From JAEUQQ01 sp963697285 (GTDB lineage Bacteria > Acidobacteriota > Vicinamibacteria > Vicinamibacterales > JAFNAJ01), in the NCBI GenBank assembly GCA_963697285.1, contig CAVONI010000012.1, positions 124,001-188,000 on the forward strand: 64,000 nt of DNA, given 5' to 3'. The notes under the pieces were generated by a model. That model had not been told where the DNA came from. It ran no database searches and saw nothing but the letters and a program-made list of their open reading frames with translations. Each line of letters starts with the position of its first letter. Positions within the stretch are counted from its first letter, which is position 1. The position numbers were made by a program, and so were the translations under genes. Positions 37,987-48,849 of this stretch are shown one piece after another.

Positions 37987-39026
37987 CTGAGGCTCGCCAT
38001 GACGGCGTCGAGCACGTCGCGTCCGGGGCGCGTGTGCGACTCGGGCAGGTCGGCGAGCGGCTCGTCGACCAGGTTCAGCAGGTCGAGGAACGAGGGCTTG
38101 CCGGGCTCGATGTAGAGGATGCCCGTGGCGAACTCGCCCCGCGCGGCGTACTCACGCATCAGGCCGAGCGACCCTGCCTTGTCGGTCGGATCGTAGTCGG
38201 CAGCGAGCTTGTGCAGCACCAGCCGCGAGCCGTCGTGCATCCGCACCTCCTGCGTGGTCCCCGGCGCGTAGTCGATGCTGATGTCGTCGAAGAACGGCAC
38301 GAAGCTGATGCCACCGAGTGGCTCGTCGTGGTCCTTCACGTAGGCATAGCTCTTCGTCGATCCTTCGTGGTCGTTGAACGTGACGCACGGCGACAGCACG
38401 TCGATCAGGCAGGTGCCCCGGTGGCTCAGGGCCGCCTTGAGGATCGACAGCAACTGCGACTTGTCGCCCGAGAACGACCGCGCGACGAACGAGGCGCCCA
38501 GTTCGATCGCCAGGGTGCACGTGTCGATGGGGGTCAACTCGCTGACGACGCCGTTCTTGAGCACCGATCCGAGGTCGGCCGTGGGCGAGAGCTGGCCCTT
38601 CGTGAGGCCGTAGCACCCGTTGTCTTCGATGACATAGACCATCGGCACGTTGCGGCGCATCAGGTGCACGAACTGGCCGATGCCGATCGCCCCGGTGTCG
38701 CCGTCGCCGCTGACGCCGATCGCGATCAGCCTGCGGTTCGCGAGCAACGCCCCGGTCGCCACCGACGGCATCCGGCCGTGCACCGAGTTGAAGCCGTGCG
38801 ATCCCGACAGGAAGTACGCGGGGCTCTTGCTCGAACATCCGATGCCCGACAGCTTGACGACCTGCTGCGGATCGATGCCCATCTCGAAGAACGCGTCGAC
38901 GATGCGCTCGCTGATGGCGTTGTGGCCGCATCCGGCGCACAGCGTGCTCTTGCTGCCTCGATAGGTCTGGATGGCGAGTCCGAGGCGGTTGGTCTTGCCG
39001 CCCGGCGCGGCGGATGGGGTGGCCAT
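37983..39026 (-). CDS. korB: 2-oxoacid:ferredoxin oxidoreductase beta subunit (2-oxoglutarate type)
   Basis: Thiamine-diphosphate subunit of the enzyme that turns 2-oxoglutarate and CoA into succinyl-CoA with ferredoxin as electron acceptor. 347 residues. Motifs: LCAGCGHNAISERI, CSSKSPAYFLSGSHGFNSVHGR, IGVSGDGDTGAIGIGQFVH (TPP/Mg binding) and YGLTKGQLSPT, the last typical of the 2-oxoglutarate type. The longer frame begins at 39161 but ATG 39026 is two bases after the korA stop and gives the usual start. The stop is inside a palindromic repeat. Substrate assignment is supported by the adjacent sucCD. Confidence 0.9.
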   Translation of the reverse strand: MATPSAAPGGKTNRLGLAIQTYRGSKSTLCAGCGHNAISERIVDAFFEMGIDPQQVVKLSGIGCSSKSPAYFLSGSHGFNSVHGRMPSVATGALLANRRLIAIGVSGDGDTGAIGIGQFVHLMRRNVPMVYVIEDNGCYGLTKGQLSPTADLGSVLKNGVVSELTPIDTCTLAIELGASFVARSFSGDKSQLLSILKAALSHRGTCLIDVLSPCVTFNDHEGSTKSYAYVKDHDEPLGGISFVPFFDDISIDYAPGTTQEVRMHDGSRLVLHKLAADYDPTDKAGSLGLMREYAARGEFATGILYIEPGKPSFLDLLNLVDEPLADLPESHTRPGRDVLDAVMASLR

Positions 39027-39028
39027 GG

Positions 39029-40867
39029 TTATCGCGACTCCTCGAGCGCCAGGATGGCATCGGTGACGGTCCGCGCGTCGAGCGGCAGGCCGTTGTAGTG
39101 GCGCACTGACCGCAGGCGGACCGTCAGCACCGGATCGATCTCGGCGCGCAGCAGGCCGCACATCTGGCCGTCACGGTTCTGCTCGACGACGTAGGTGCGG
39201 TCGTGCGCCTGGATGAACGCCGTGACATCGTCGGTGAACGGATACGCGCGCAGCCGCAGGTACGACGTGGCCATGCCGCGCTCGCGCGCGAGCTGGTCGC
39301 GGCTCTCGATGACGCCCCAGTGCGACGTGCCGAACGCGATGATGCCGACGGACGCGCCGGCCACCTGGTCGATGGCGGGCGCGGGCACGAGGCTGCGCGC
39401 CGTCTCGAACTTGCGGGCGAGGCGGTCGACGTTGTGCACGTAGTCGTCGGGGTGCTCGCTGTAGCCCGCGTACTCGTTGTGACCCGAGCCGCGCGTGAAG
39501 GTTGGCGGCAGGCCGTCGAGCGGCCGCGTGCGCCACGGAACGCCGTCGCCGTCCACATCCTTGTAGCGCCCCCACTGCTCGATGTGCGTGAGCACCTCAG
39601 GGGTCAGCCGCTTGCCGCGATCGAGGGATGACTCAGGATACGGAAACGGGTCGGCCATCCACGTGTTCATGCCGAGGTCGAGATCGCTCAGCACGAAGAC
39701 CGGCGTCTGGAGGCGTTCCGCGAGGTCGAAGGCGCGGATGGCGCAGTCGTAGCACTCCTCGACCGACGCGGGCAGCAGCAACGGATGCCGCGTGTCGCCG
39801 TGCGAGAGCCCCGCCGCAAAGGTGATGTCACCCTGTGCGGTGCGCGTCGGCAAGCCGGTCGAGGGACCGAGGCGCTGGACGTCGAAGATGACCGCGGGCA
39901 CCTCGGCGTAGTAGCCGAGCCCCGTGAACTCGGCCATCAACGAGATCCCGGGGCCCGAGGTCGACGTCATCGCACGGGCACCGGCCCACCCGGCGCCGAG
40001 TACCATCCCGAGCGCGGCAATCTCGTCTTCGGCCTGAACGACCGCGTACGTGGCCTGTCCCGTGTCGGGATTGCGGCGGTAGGTCTTCAGGTAGTCAATC
40101 AGCGTCTCGCACAGCGACGAAGACGGCGTGATCGGATACCACGAGACGACGGTCACCCCCGCCATGAGGCAGCCGAGCGCGGCGGCGGCGTTGCCTTCGA
40201 TCAGGATCTTGCCCGCCGTGGCGTCCATGCGGCGCATGCCATAGGGATCACGCTTGACGAGCGACGAGCGGGCGAACTCGGCCCCCGCCTCCAGCGCGCG
40301 CACGTTGAGTGCCAGCGCCTTCGGCTTGTTCCCGAGCTGGCGCTCGAGCGCGCGCGACATCTCGTCCAACTCGATGCCGAGCAACGTCGAGAGCACTCCG
40401 TCATAGACCATGTTGCGCACGAGGCGCCGAAGTTTCGCGTCGGGCGCGATCGACGCCACGAGCTTGTCGAACGGCACGGGGTAGACCACCAGGTCTGACC
40501 GCAACGTGTCGACGCCCAACGCCTCGTCGCAGATCACCACTGCGCCTGGCTCGAGTGCCAGGATGTCAGCGCGCGCGGTCTCGGGGTTCATCGCGACCAG
40601 GACATCGATTTCCTTCTTGCGCGCGGTGTACCCGTGAGCGTTTGCGCGGATCGTGTACCAGGTCGGCAGGCCGGCGATGTTCGACGGGAAGAGGTTCTTC
40701 CCGGAGACTGGCACCCCCATCTGGAAGATCGATCGAATCAGGACGAGGTTGGCCGTCTGGCTGCCCGATCCGTTGACCGTGGCGACCTGGATGGAACAGT
40801 CGTTGACGACCGCCGCCTGACGCGACGGTCCCGGCCTTGAAGGCGAAGCGACGTCAGAAGGGGACAT
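39029..40867 (-). CDS. korA: 2-oxoacid:ferredoxin oxidoreductase, fused gamma-alpha subunit
   Basis: 612 residues in the gamma-then-alpha order common to KorA. The gamma part (about 30-215) contains GSGSQTANLVLIRSIFQMG and FPSNIAGLPTWYTIRANAHG; the alpha part contains SWYPITPSSSLCETLIDYL, EDEIAALGMVLGAGWAGARA, TSTSGPGISLMAEFTGLGYYAE and GLPTRTAQGD. ATG at 40867 is chosen. Partner korB begins two bases downstream. The 255 bases to sucD upstream contain a palindrome and a hairpin. It works with korB and, through succinyl-CoA, with SucCD. Confidence 0.9.
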   Translation of the reverse strand: MSPSDVASPSRPGPSRQAAVVNDCSIQVATVNGSGSQTANLVLIRSIFQMGVPVSGKNLFPSNIAGLPTWYTIRANAHGYTARKKEIDVLVAMNPETARADILALEPGAVVICDEALGVDTLRSDLVVYPVPFDKLVASIAPDAKLRRLVRNMVYDGVLSTLLGIELDEMSRALERQLGNKPKALALNVRALEAGAEFARSSLVKRDPYGMRRMDATAGKILIEGNAAAALGCLMAGVTVVSWYPITPSSSLCETLIDYLKTYRRNPDTGQATYAVVQAEDEIAALGMVLGAGWAGARAMTSTSGPGISLMAEFTGLGYYAEVPAVIFDVQRLGPSTGLPTRTAQGDITFAAGLSHGDTRHPLLLPASVEECYDCAIRAFDLAERLQTPVFVLSDLDLGMNTWMADPFPYPESSLDRGKRLTPEVLTHIEQWGRYKDVDGDGVPWRTRPLDGLPPTFTRGSGHNEYAGYSEHPDDYVHNVDRLARKFETARSLVPAPAIDQVAGASVGIIAFGTSHWGVIESRDQLARERGMATSYLRLRAYPFTDDVTAFIQAHDRTYVVEQNRDGQMCGLLRAEIDPVLTVRLRSVRHYNGLPLDARTVTDAILALEESR

Positions 40868-40994
40868 GCAGAGGTGGACCTCCAGGGGCCGACGCAGACA
40901 CCGATGCCACGCTGAACGCACGCGCCGCAGGTTCGAAGCGAGAGATCAGAGTATATAGGCCGGGAGCCCTGTCGCCACCCGTTGCCAGCGCCAT

Positions 40995-41017
40995 GAATTG
41001 GGGTCAGACCCCAATTC
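40995..41017. repeat. 23-base palindrome
   Basis: GAATTGGGGT and ACCCCAATTC flank a three-base centre. It sits between the korA start and the sucD end. Words of this kind (GGGGTCAGACCCC) recur in many bacterial genomes; only one copy was found here by eye. Confidence 0.6.
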
Positions 41018-41071
41018 CAGCTGGGCTGTTGCGGATTTGTGGATTCTGGCGGGAGTTGACGGCGGATTTGC

Positions 41072-41112
41072 TGTCGGGCTGGCTCCGAGGGAAACCCGGA
41101 GGCAGCCCGACA
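41072..41112 (-). terminator. Hairpin downstream of sucD
   Basis: Arms of 15 bases (41072-41086 and 41098-41112) pair with one mismatch around an 11-base loop, only ten bases past the sucD stop. Placement suggests a terminator for sucCD. No clear T-run. Confidence 0.6.
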
Positions 41113-41122
41113 ACGGCGGTTG

Positions 41123-41989
41123 CTAGAGGCGGGACGCGATGGCGGCGCCGATGTCGGCGGGGCTCTTGACGACCGTGACACCGGCCGCCTGCAGCGCGTC
41201 CATCTTCTCGGCAGCCGTGCCTTCGCCGCCCGAGATGATGGCGCCCGCGTGACCCATCCGCCGCCCTGGCGGCGCGGTCTGGCCGGCGATGAAGCCGACC
41301 ACGGGCTTCCGGACGTTGGCCTTGATGTAGGCTGCGGCGTCCTGCTCGGCGTTGCCGCCGATTTCGCCGATCATGACGATCGCCTCGGTCTCGGGGTCCT
41401 GCTCGAACAACCCGAGCACGTCGATGAAGTTCGTGCCGATCAGCGGATCGCCGCCGATGCCCACGCAGCTCGTCTGGCCCAGCCCGTTCTTCGTGAGCTG
41501 GTGGATGGCCTCGTAGGTGAGCGTCCCGCTCTTGGAGACGATGCCGACGCGCCCCCGCTTGCAGATGTGGCCCGGGATGATGCCTGCCTTGCCGAGTTCG
41601 GCCGAGATCAGGCCGGGACAGTTGGGCCCCACCAGGCGCGTGGCCTTCCCCTTCATGAAGGTGAAGGCGCGCATCATGTCGAGCACCGGGATGCCTTCGG
41701 TGATGCACACGGCCAGCGCGATCCCCGCATCGGCCGCCTCCATGATCGCGTCGGCCGCAAACGGCGGCGGCACGAAGATGACGGTCGCGTTCGCGCCGGC
41801 CTTGGCGACGGCGTCGGCGACGGTGTCGAACACGGGCCAGCCCTCGTGCGTCGTGCCGCCCTTGCCCGGCGTGACGCCGCCGACGACGTTGGTGTGGTAC
41901 GCCGCGGCAGCCTTGGCGTGGAACGTGCCTTCGCGGCCGGTCAGGCCCTGCACGATCAATCGTGTGTTCTTGTCGAGAAGAATCGCCAT
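41123..41989 (-). CDS. sucD: Succinyl-CoA synthetase alpha subunit
   Basis: With SucC makes succinate plus ATP or GTP from succinyl-CoA; 288 residues. It opens MAILLDKNTRLIVQGLTGREG and has VGGVTPGKGG, GPNCPGLISA, SKSGTLTYEAIHQLT, GIGGDPLIGTNFID and GRRMGHAGAIISGGEG, where the His is the phosphorylated residue. The start is three bases after the sucC stop, so the two are surely co-transcribed. Confidence 0.97.
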   Translation of the reverse strand: MAILLDKNTRLIVQGLTGREGTFHAKAAAAYHTNVVGGVTPGKGGTTHEGWPVFDTVADAVAKAGANATVIFVPPPFAADAIMEAADAGIALAVCITEGIPVLDMMRAFTFMKGKATRLVGPNCPGLISAELGKAGIIPGHICKRGRVGIVSKSGTLTYEAIHQLTKNGLGQTSCVGIGGDPLIGTNFIDVLGLFEQDPETEAIVMIGEIGGNAEQDAAAYIKANVRKPVVGFIAGQTAPPGRRMGHAGAIISGGEGTAAEKMDALQAAGVTVVKSPADIGAAIASRL

Positions 41990-41992
41990 CGT

Positions 41993-43156
<1,164 letters not shown>

Positions 43157-43432
43157 GGTCGTGGGCCGATGGATAGAGTGACGGGGCGCCGGACGTCGGC
43201 AGGATGCGGCTCGGGCGGGTACATCCGCCGGCCGCGGAAGCGTCCCTATGATTGTCGGAACGTGCCTCGGAATCAAGGGGGATGCAGCTGCCTGTTGCGT
43301 GTGCAGAGGTGTGGCGATTAGAATTCGCGACGCGTCCCGCGTGTGCGGGCCAGTCGACCCTCAGGCCTCTTCCTTCTTCTGTGTCACGCCGCGGCTCGTG
43401 CGCCGTCCGGCGCCCCGCGTGCGGAGAACCCC

Positions 43433-44116
43433 ATGTCACGACGCCCAGGATTCCTGTCTTCGTCGGTCGGGACGAAGGTCCTGATCGCGCTCACAGGCCT
43501 GCTGCTGTTCGGTTTCCTGCTCGGACACCTGGCGGGCAACCTCCAGCTGCTGGCCGGCGACGGCGGGAAGGCCTTCAACGTCTACGCCTATCGCCTCGAG
43601 CGCCTGCACTACCTGCTCTACGCGATCGAGGCGGGGCTGGTCGCGATCTTCCTCCTGCACGTGTACAAGGCCGTGACGAACTTCCTGTCGAACTGGCATG
43701 CCCGGCCGCACGCCTACGCGATGAAGAAGCCCGCGCGCCACACGAGCCAGAAGTCGCTCGCCTCGACGACGATGATCGTCTCCGGGCTGACCGTGCTGAC
43801 CTTCGTGGTGCTGCACGTGCGGCTGTTCAAGTACGGCCCCGCAGCGATGCTGCCGACCGGCGAAGGCACCGAGATGCGGAACGTCTTCCAGTTGGTGGTC
43901 GACGAGTTCCAGAGTCCGTGGCTCGTCGGCTTCTACGTGGTGTCGATGATCCTGCTCGGCATGCACCTCTCGCACGGCGTGGCGAGCGCAGCGCAGTCGC
44001 TCGGCGCGACGGCGCCCGGCTGGACGTCGCGGGCGTGGGCCACGGGTCGCGTCATCGCATACGTCCTGGCGGCGGGCTTCGCGGCCCTGCCCCTCTACAT
44101 GTTCTTCGCCTACTAG
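43433..44116 (+). CDS. sdhC: Succinate dehydrogenase cytochrome b subunit (b558 type)
   Basis: Membrane anchor that binds haem b and passes electrons to quinone; 227 residues with about five membrane spans. It opens SSSVGTKVLIALTGLLLFGF with LGHLAGNLQLLAG; haem-ligand histidines are likely those in FLLGHLAGN, LHVYKAVTN, VVLHVRLFK and LLGMHLSHGVASAAQSLG. This two-haem single-anchor type lacks a separate SdhD, as expected from the absence of one here. First gene of sdhCAB; ATG 43433 chosen over the frame opening at 43343. Confidence 0.93.
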   Translation: MSRRPGFLSSSVGTKVLIALTGLLLFGFLLGHLAGNLQLLAGDGGKAFNVYAYRLERLHYLLYAIEAGLVAIFLLHVYKAVTNFLSNWHARPHAYAMKKPARHTSQKSLASTTMIVSGLTVLTFVVLHVRLFKYGPAAMLPTGEGTEMRNVFQLVVDEFQSPWLVGFYVVSMILLGMHLSHGVASAAQSLGATAPGWTSRAWATGRVIAYVLAAGFAALPLYMFFAY

Positions 44117-44153
44117 CGTCTGCACGCGGCAGACGACACAGGAAGCAGGCATC

Positions 44154-46068
44154 ATGGCGCTCGACAGCAAGGTTCCCGGCGGCCCGATCGCTGACAAGTG
44201 GGATCGCCACAAGTTCGAATCGAAACTCGTCAGCCCGGCCAATCGCCGCAAGTTCACCGTCATCGTCGTCGGCACCGGCCTGGCCGGCGGTGCGGCCTCG
44301 GCGGCCCTCGGTGAGCTGGGCTACAACGTCAGTACCTTCTGCATCCACGACAGCCCGCGCCGCGCGCACAGCATCGCCGCGCAGGGCGGCATCAACGCGG
44401 CGAAGAACTACCGCAACGACGGCGACAGCATCCAGCGGCTGTTCTACGACACCGTCAAGGGGGGCGACTACCGCGCACGCGAGGCCAACGTCTATCGCCT
44501 GGCGCAGGTGTCGGTCGAGATCATCGACCAGGCGGTCGCGCAGGGGGTCCCCTTCGCACGGGAGTACGGCGGCCTGCTCGACAACCGCTCGTTCGGCGGG
44601 GCGCAGGTCTCGCGCACGTTCTACGCGCGCGGCCAGACGGGGCAGCAGCTCCTCATCGGGGCGTACCAGTCGATGATGCGGCAGGTCCACGCGGGCACGG
44701 TCACGATGTACGCCCAGCGCGAGATGCTCGACCTGGTGGTCATCGACGGCAAGGCGCGCGGCATCATCACGCGGAACCTCGTCACCGGAGAGATCGAGAA
44801 GCACCAGGGCGACGCGGTGTGCCTCGCGACCGGCGGCTACGGCACGGCCTACTACCTGTCGACGAACGCGGTGAACTCGAACGTGACGGCGGCATGGCGC
44901 TGCTACAAGCGCGGTGCCTATTTCGCGAACCCGTGTTTCACGCAGATCCACCCGACGTGCATCCCGGTCTCGGGCGACCACCAGTCGAAGCTCACGCTGA
45001 TGAGCGAGAGCCTGCGCAACGACGGACGCGTGTGGGTGCCGAAGAAGCACGCCGACACGCGGACGGCCCGACCAGATCCCCGAGGACGAGCGCGACTACT
45101 ACCTCGAACGACGCTACCCGAGCTTCGGCAACCTGGTGCCGCGCGACGTCGCCTCGCGCGCGTCGAAGGCGGTGTGCGACGAGGGCCGGGGCGTGGGCGA
45201 GACGGGACTCGCCGTGTACCTCGACTTTGCCGACTCCATCAAGCGGCTCGGCGAAGACACGATCCGCGCGCGCTACGGCAACCTGTTCGACATGTACGAG
45301 AAGATCACCGACGAGAACCCATACAAGACGCCGATGCGGATCTTCCCCGCCGTGCACTACACGATGGGCGGCTTGTGGGTCGACTACAACCTCATGAGCA
45401 CCGTGCCGGGCCTGCATGTCCTGGGCGAGGCCAACTTCTCGGATCACGGTGCGAACCGGCTCGGGGCGTCGGCGCTGATGCAGGGACTCGCGGACGGTTA
45501 CTTCGTCATACCGGCCACCCTCCCGCACTACCTGGCGAGCACGGCGCTGCCCAAGGTCACCACCGACCACCCAGCCTTCGCCGAGGCGGCGGCGGGCACG
45601 CAGCAGCGCATCGACAAGATCCTCTCGGCCAAGGGCGATCGCACCCCTCGCGAGATCCACCGCGAACTGGGCAAGTTGCTGTGGGACAAGGTCGGCATGG
45701 GCCGCACGGCCGAGGGGTTGCAGGAGGCCCTCGCCCGGATCCCGTCGATGCGCGACGAGTTCTGGGCGCGCGTGTCGGTGCCGGGCGACGCGAACAACGT
45801 GAACAAGAACCTCGAGTACGCGGGGCGCGTGGCCGACTACCTCGAGTTCGCCGAGTTGCTCGCGCGCGACGCGCTCGAACGCAACGAGTCGTGCGGCGGG
45901 CACTTCCGCGAGGAGTACCAGACGGCCGAAGGCGAAGCCCAGCGCGACGACGAGAACTTCATGCACGCGGCCGCGTGGGAGTTCCAGGGCCTCGGCAAGA
46001 CCCCGACGCGTCACGTGGAGCCATTGCAGTTCGAGCATGTGAAGCCGTCACAACGTTCGTACAAGTAA
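44154..46068 (+). CDS. sdhA: Succinate dehydrogenase flavoprotein, frameshifted
   Basis: FAD subunit that oxidises succinate to fumarate; about 637 residues after removing one base near 45065. Motifs before the shift: IVVGTGLAGGAASAALGEL (dinucleotide fold), RRAHSIAAQGGINAAKNY, GRPLLIGAYQ-like YARGQTGQQLLIGAYQSM and FTQIHPTCIP. After the shift: PEDERDYYLERRYPSFGNLV, FPAVHYTMGGLWVDYN, GEANFSDHGANRLGASALMQ. The expected substrate-binding and catalytic Arg/His residues are in place. The shift interrupts a conserved stretch with no loss of residues, so the gene is likely intact in nature. Between sdhC (37 bases) and sdhB. Confidence 0.92.
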
Positions 46069-46076
46069 CGTCGTAG

Positions 46077-46096
46077 GGGCGGCCCCCGGGCCGCCC
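46077..46096. repeat. Perfect short palindrome between sdhA and sdhB
   Basis: GGGCGGCCC (46077-46085) and GGGCCGCCC (46088-46096) pair with a two-base centre. The upstream GTAGGGGC edge at 46073-46080 matches the palindrome type at 37.9 kb. It may lower or stabilise the message between the two genes. Confidence 0.6.
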
Positions 46097-46133
46097 TTCG
46101 CGGCCCTCGTGATACTGCCCCGAGGATGAGAAC

Positions 46134-46907
46134 ATGAACCTGCTCCTGAAGGTCTGGCGACAGGCCGGCCCCGATTCGCCCGGACGACTCGTCGACTACG
46201 ACGCGCGGAACATCCACACCGACATGTCGTTCCTCGAGATGCTCGACGTCGTCAACGAAGACCTGATCAAGAAGGGCGAGGACCCGATCGCGTTCGACTC
46301 CGACTGCCGCGAGGGCATCTGCGGCACCTGCGGGTGTGTCGTCAACGGCATCCCGCACGGGCCCGATCGCGGGACGACCGTGTGCCAGTTGCACATGCGC
46401 CGGTTCAAGGACGGCGACACGATCGTGATCGAACCGTGGCGCGCGCGCGCGTTCCCGCTCGTCAAGGATCTCGTCGTCGACCGCGCGGCGCTCGACAAGA
46501 TCATCGGCGCCGGCGGCTACACGTCGATCAACGTGGGCGCGGCCCCCGATGCCAACGCGATCCCGGTGCCCAAGGACGATGCGGAAGAAGCGATGAACTT
46601 CGCGGCCTGCATCGGCTGTGGCGCCTGCGTGGCCGCCTGCAAGAACGCATCGGCCGCGCTGTTCACGTCGGCCAAGGTGTCGCACCTGGCCCTGCTGCCG
46701 CAGGGCAAGGTCGAGCGCGACCAGCGCGTCGTCGCGATGGTCGAGACGATGGATGCCGCAGGCTTCGGTGCCTGCTCGAACGAGGGCGAGTGCGAGGCCG
46801 TGTGCCCGAAGGGCATCAAGATCGAAGGCATCGCACGCATGAACCGCGAGTACCTGCGCGCAACCCTGGTGCCGCGTCCCATGCCGCAGACGGTCTTCGC
46901 CGGCTGA
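46134..46907 (+). CDS. sdhB: Succinate dehydrogenase iron-sulfur subunit
   Basis: Carries electrons from FAD to the membrane anchor; 257 residues. Plant-type ferredoxin cluster CREGICGTCGCVVNG for the 2Fe-2S centre; then CIGCGACVAACKNASAALF and SNEGECEAVCPKGI for the 4Fe-4S and 3Fe-4S centres. Starts MNLLLKVWRQAGPDSPG. End of the sdhCAB operon, followed by a terminator hairpin. Confidence 0.96.
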   Translation: MNLLLKVWRQAGPDSPGRLVDYDARNIHTDMSFLEMLDVVNEDLIKKGEDPIAFDSDCREGICGTCGCVVNGIPHGPDRGTTVCQLHMRRFKDGDTIVIEPWRARAFPLVKDLVVDRAALDKIIGAGGYTSINVGAAPDANAIPVPKDDAEEAMNFAACIGCGACVAACKNASAALFTSAKVSHLALLPQGKVERDQRVVAMVETMDAAGFGACSNEGECEAVCPKGIKIEGIARMNREYLRATLVPRPMPQTVFAG

Positions 46908-46939
46908 CGTTCGCCCGTCACGCGCTGTCGTCATGAATT

Positions 46940-46971
46940 CGGGGCGGCCTCCCATCCGGGAAGCCGCCCCG
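46940..46971 (+). terminator. Terminator hairpin after sdhB
   Basis: CGGGGCGGC (46940-46948) pairs with GCCGCCCCG (46963-46971); inside, TCCC and GGGA add four more pairs. It lies 33 bases after the sdhB stop and just before the next gene. Confidence 0.65.
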
Positions 46972-46994
46972 ACGTGTGTCGGAGGGTCACCGCC

Positions 46995-48773
46995 ATGCTT
47001 CGTCCTGCCAGCCAGCACCTCCCGGTCCTCGTCATCCTCGCCTTCGCCGCATCATGCGCACGCCAGCCGGCACCGCCGGCAGCCGGCGCTGCCCTGGCCG
47101 ATCTCGTCGCGCGCGAATGGCAATGGCGGCTCGCGGAGTTTCCCACGCTCGCGTCGAGCGTCGGCGAGCACCGGTACGACGACCGGCTCTCGTCGGAGAC
47201 CGTCGCTGACTACGCGCGGCGGGACGTCGACACGAAGGCGTTCGTCGCCCAGCTGGATGCCATCGACGTCCTGGCCGTGAGCGCAGAGGAACGCATCAAC
47301 GCCGAGATCCTCCGCGCCCAGCTCGTCGAGCGCCTCGACGCGTTCCGCTTCAACGAGCACCTGCTGCCGCTCAATGCCGACTCGAGCTTCCACACGTCGT
47401 TTGCCTTCCTGCCGATGAGCCTGCGGTTCGCGAGCGTCGTCGACTACGACAACTACCTCTCGCGCCTCCGCGCGTTTCCGGCCTTCGTGGACCAGAACAT
47501 CGCGCTGATGCGCGAGGGCATCCGCACGGGCATCACGCAGCCGCAGGCAGCGCTGGTCGGCATCGAAACGTCGGTTGACCCGCTCCTGGTCGACGACCCG
47601 ACGAGGAGTCCGCTCTGGAAGCCGTTCGAGACGTTCCCCGCGGCGGTCGACGAGGCCGCGCGCACGCGACTGCGCGACGAGGCGCGCCGGGCTATCAACG
47701 ACCGCGTCACGCCGGCGTACCGGACGTTCCGCACCTTCCTGGTCGACGAGTACGTCCCGAAGGCGCGCACGACACTCGGCGCCAACCACCTTCCCGACGG
47801 GGCGGCGTACTACGACATGCTCGTCAAGCGGTTCACGACGCTCGACCTGAACGCCGAGCAGGTGCACGCGATCGGCCTGAAGGAGGTCGCGGCGCTGGGC
47901 GCCGAGATGGAACGCGTGATGCGCCGCAGCGGGTTCACCGGCACGTTCGAGGCGTTCCTGCACTTCCTGCGGACCGATCCCCGCTTCTACGCACAGACGC
48001 CGGAGCAGTTGCTGAAGGAGGCCTCGTATATCGCCAAGCGCATGGATGCGCAGTTGCCGAGGCTCTTCACGCGGCTGCCGCGCCAACCGTACGGCGTCGC
48101 CCCGGTGCCCGACTTCCTCGCGCCCAAGTACACCGGCGGCCGCTACAGTCCCAATCCGCGAACGGGCACGGCCCCGGGGTACTTCTGGGTGAACACGTAC
48201 GCGCTGAACACGCGTCCGCTGTACACCCTCGAGGCCCTGACCCTGCACGAGGCGGTGCCGGGCCATCACCTGCAGGGCGCGCTGACCGAGGAACTCGACG
48301 CGCTCCCCGACTTCCGCCGCTACTCCTACATCTCTGCGTTCGGCGAAGGCTGGGGTCTGTACTCCGAGTGGCTCGGCAAGGAGGTCGGATTCTACAGCGA
48401 TCCCTACAGCGATTTCGGGAGGCTGACGTACGCGATGTGGCGGGCGGCCCGGCTGGTGGTCGATACGGGCATCCACGCCAAGGGATGGACACGCCAGCAA
48501 GCCATCGACTACCTGGCGTCGCACACCGCGCTCTCGATTCACGAGTGCACCACCGAGACCGATCGCTACATCGCGTGGCCCGGGCAGGCATTGTCGTACA
48601 AGCTGGGCGAATTGAAGATCCGCGAACTCCGCGCCCGCGCCGAGCAGGCGCTCGGTCCGCGCTTCGACGTCCGGCGCTTCCACGACGAAGTGCTGGCCCA
48701 CGGCGCCGTACCACTTCCGGTGCTGGATCGCCTCATCGACGCCTTCATCGCGCGCGAGCGCACGGCCTCGTGA
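46995..48773 (+). CDS. DUF885 lipoprotein metallopeptidase
   Basis: Exported lipoprotein of 592 residues, lipobox LAFAASC (Cys about residue 22), DUF885 family. The metal site is LHEAVPGHHLQGAL (about 421-434) with a downstream Glu in SAFGEGWGLYSEWLGKE. Helical N-terminal half: ADLVAREWQWRLAEFPTLAS and AFRFNEHLLPLNADSS. Likely a zinc peptidase in the periplasm; substrate unknown. GGAGG lies nine bases before ATG 46995 and decides the start. It interrupts the TCA genes and has its own terminator. Confidence 0.88.
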   Translation: MLRPASQHLPVLVILAFAASCARQPAPPAAGAALADLVAREWQWRLAEFPTLASSVGEHRYDDRLSSETVADYARRDVDTKAFVAQLDAIDVLAVSAEERINAEILRAQLVERLDAFRFNEHLLPLNADSSFHTSFAFLPMSLRFASVVDYDNYLSRLRAFPAFVDQNIALMREGIRTGITQPQAALVGIETSVDPLLVDDPTRSPLWKPFETFPAAVDEAARTRLRDEARRAINDRVTPAYRTFRTFLVDEYVPKARTTLGANHLPDGAAYYDMLVKRFTTLDLNAEQVHAIGLKEVAALGAEMERVMRRSGFTGTFEAFLHFLRTDPRFYAQTPEQLLKEASYIAKRMDAQLPRLFTRLPRQPYGVAPVPDFLAPKYTGGRYSPNPRTGTAPGYFWVNTYALNTRPLYTLEALTLHEAVPGHHLQGALTEELDALPDFRRYSYISAFGEGWGLYSEWLGKEVGFYSDPYSDFGRLTYAMWRAARLVVDTGIHAKGWTRQQAIDYLASHTALSIHECTTETDRYIAWPGQALSYKLGELKIRELRARAEQALGPRFDVRRFHDEVLAHGAVPLPVLDRLIDAFIARERTAS

Positions 48774-48789
48774 CGGCTGTACGCACGAC

Positions 48790-48820
48790 GGGCGCCCCGT
48801 GCACGGTGCACGGGGCGCCC
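48790..48820. terminator. Bidirectional terminator between convergent genes
   Basis: Perfect 15-base-pair inverted repeat (GGGCGCCCCGTGCAC and its complement) with a one-base centre, lying between the DUF885 stop and the mdh stop. Likely serves both strands. Confidence 0.7.
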
Positions 48821-48849
48821 CGAGTGCGCGCCGGCGCGTCTCGCTAGCG

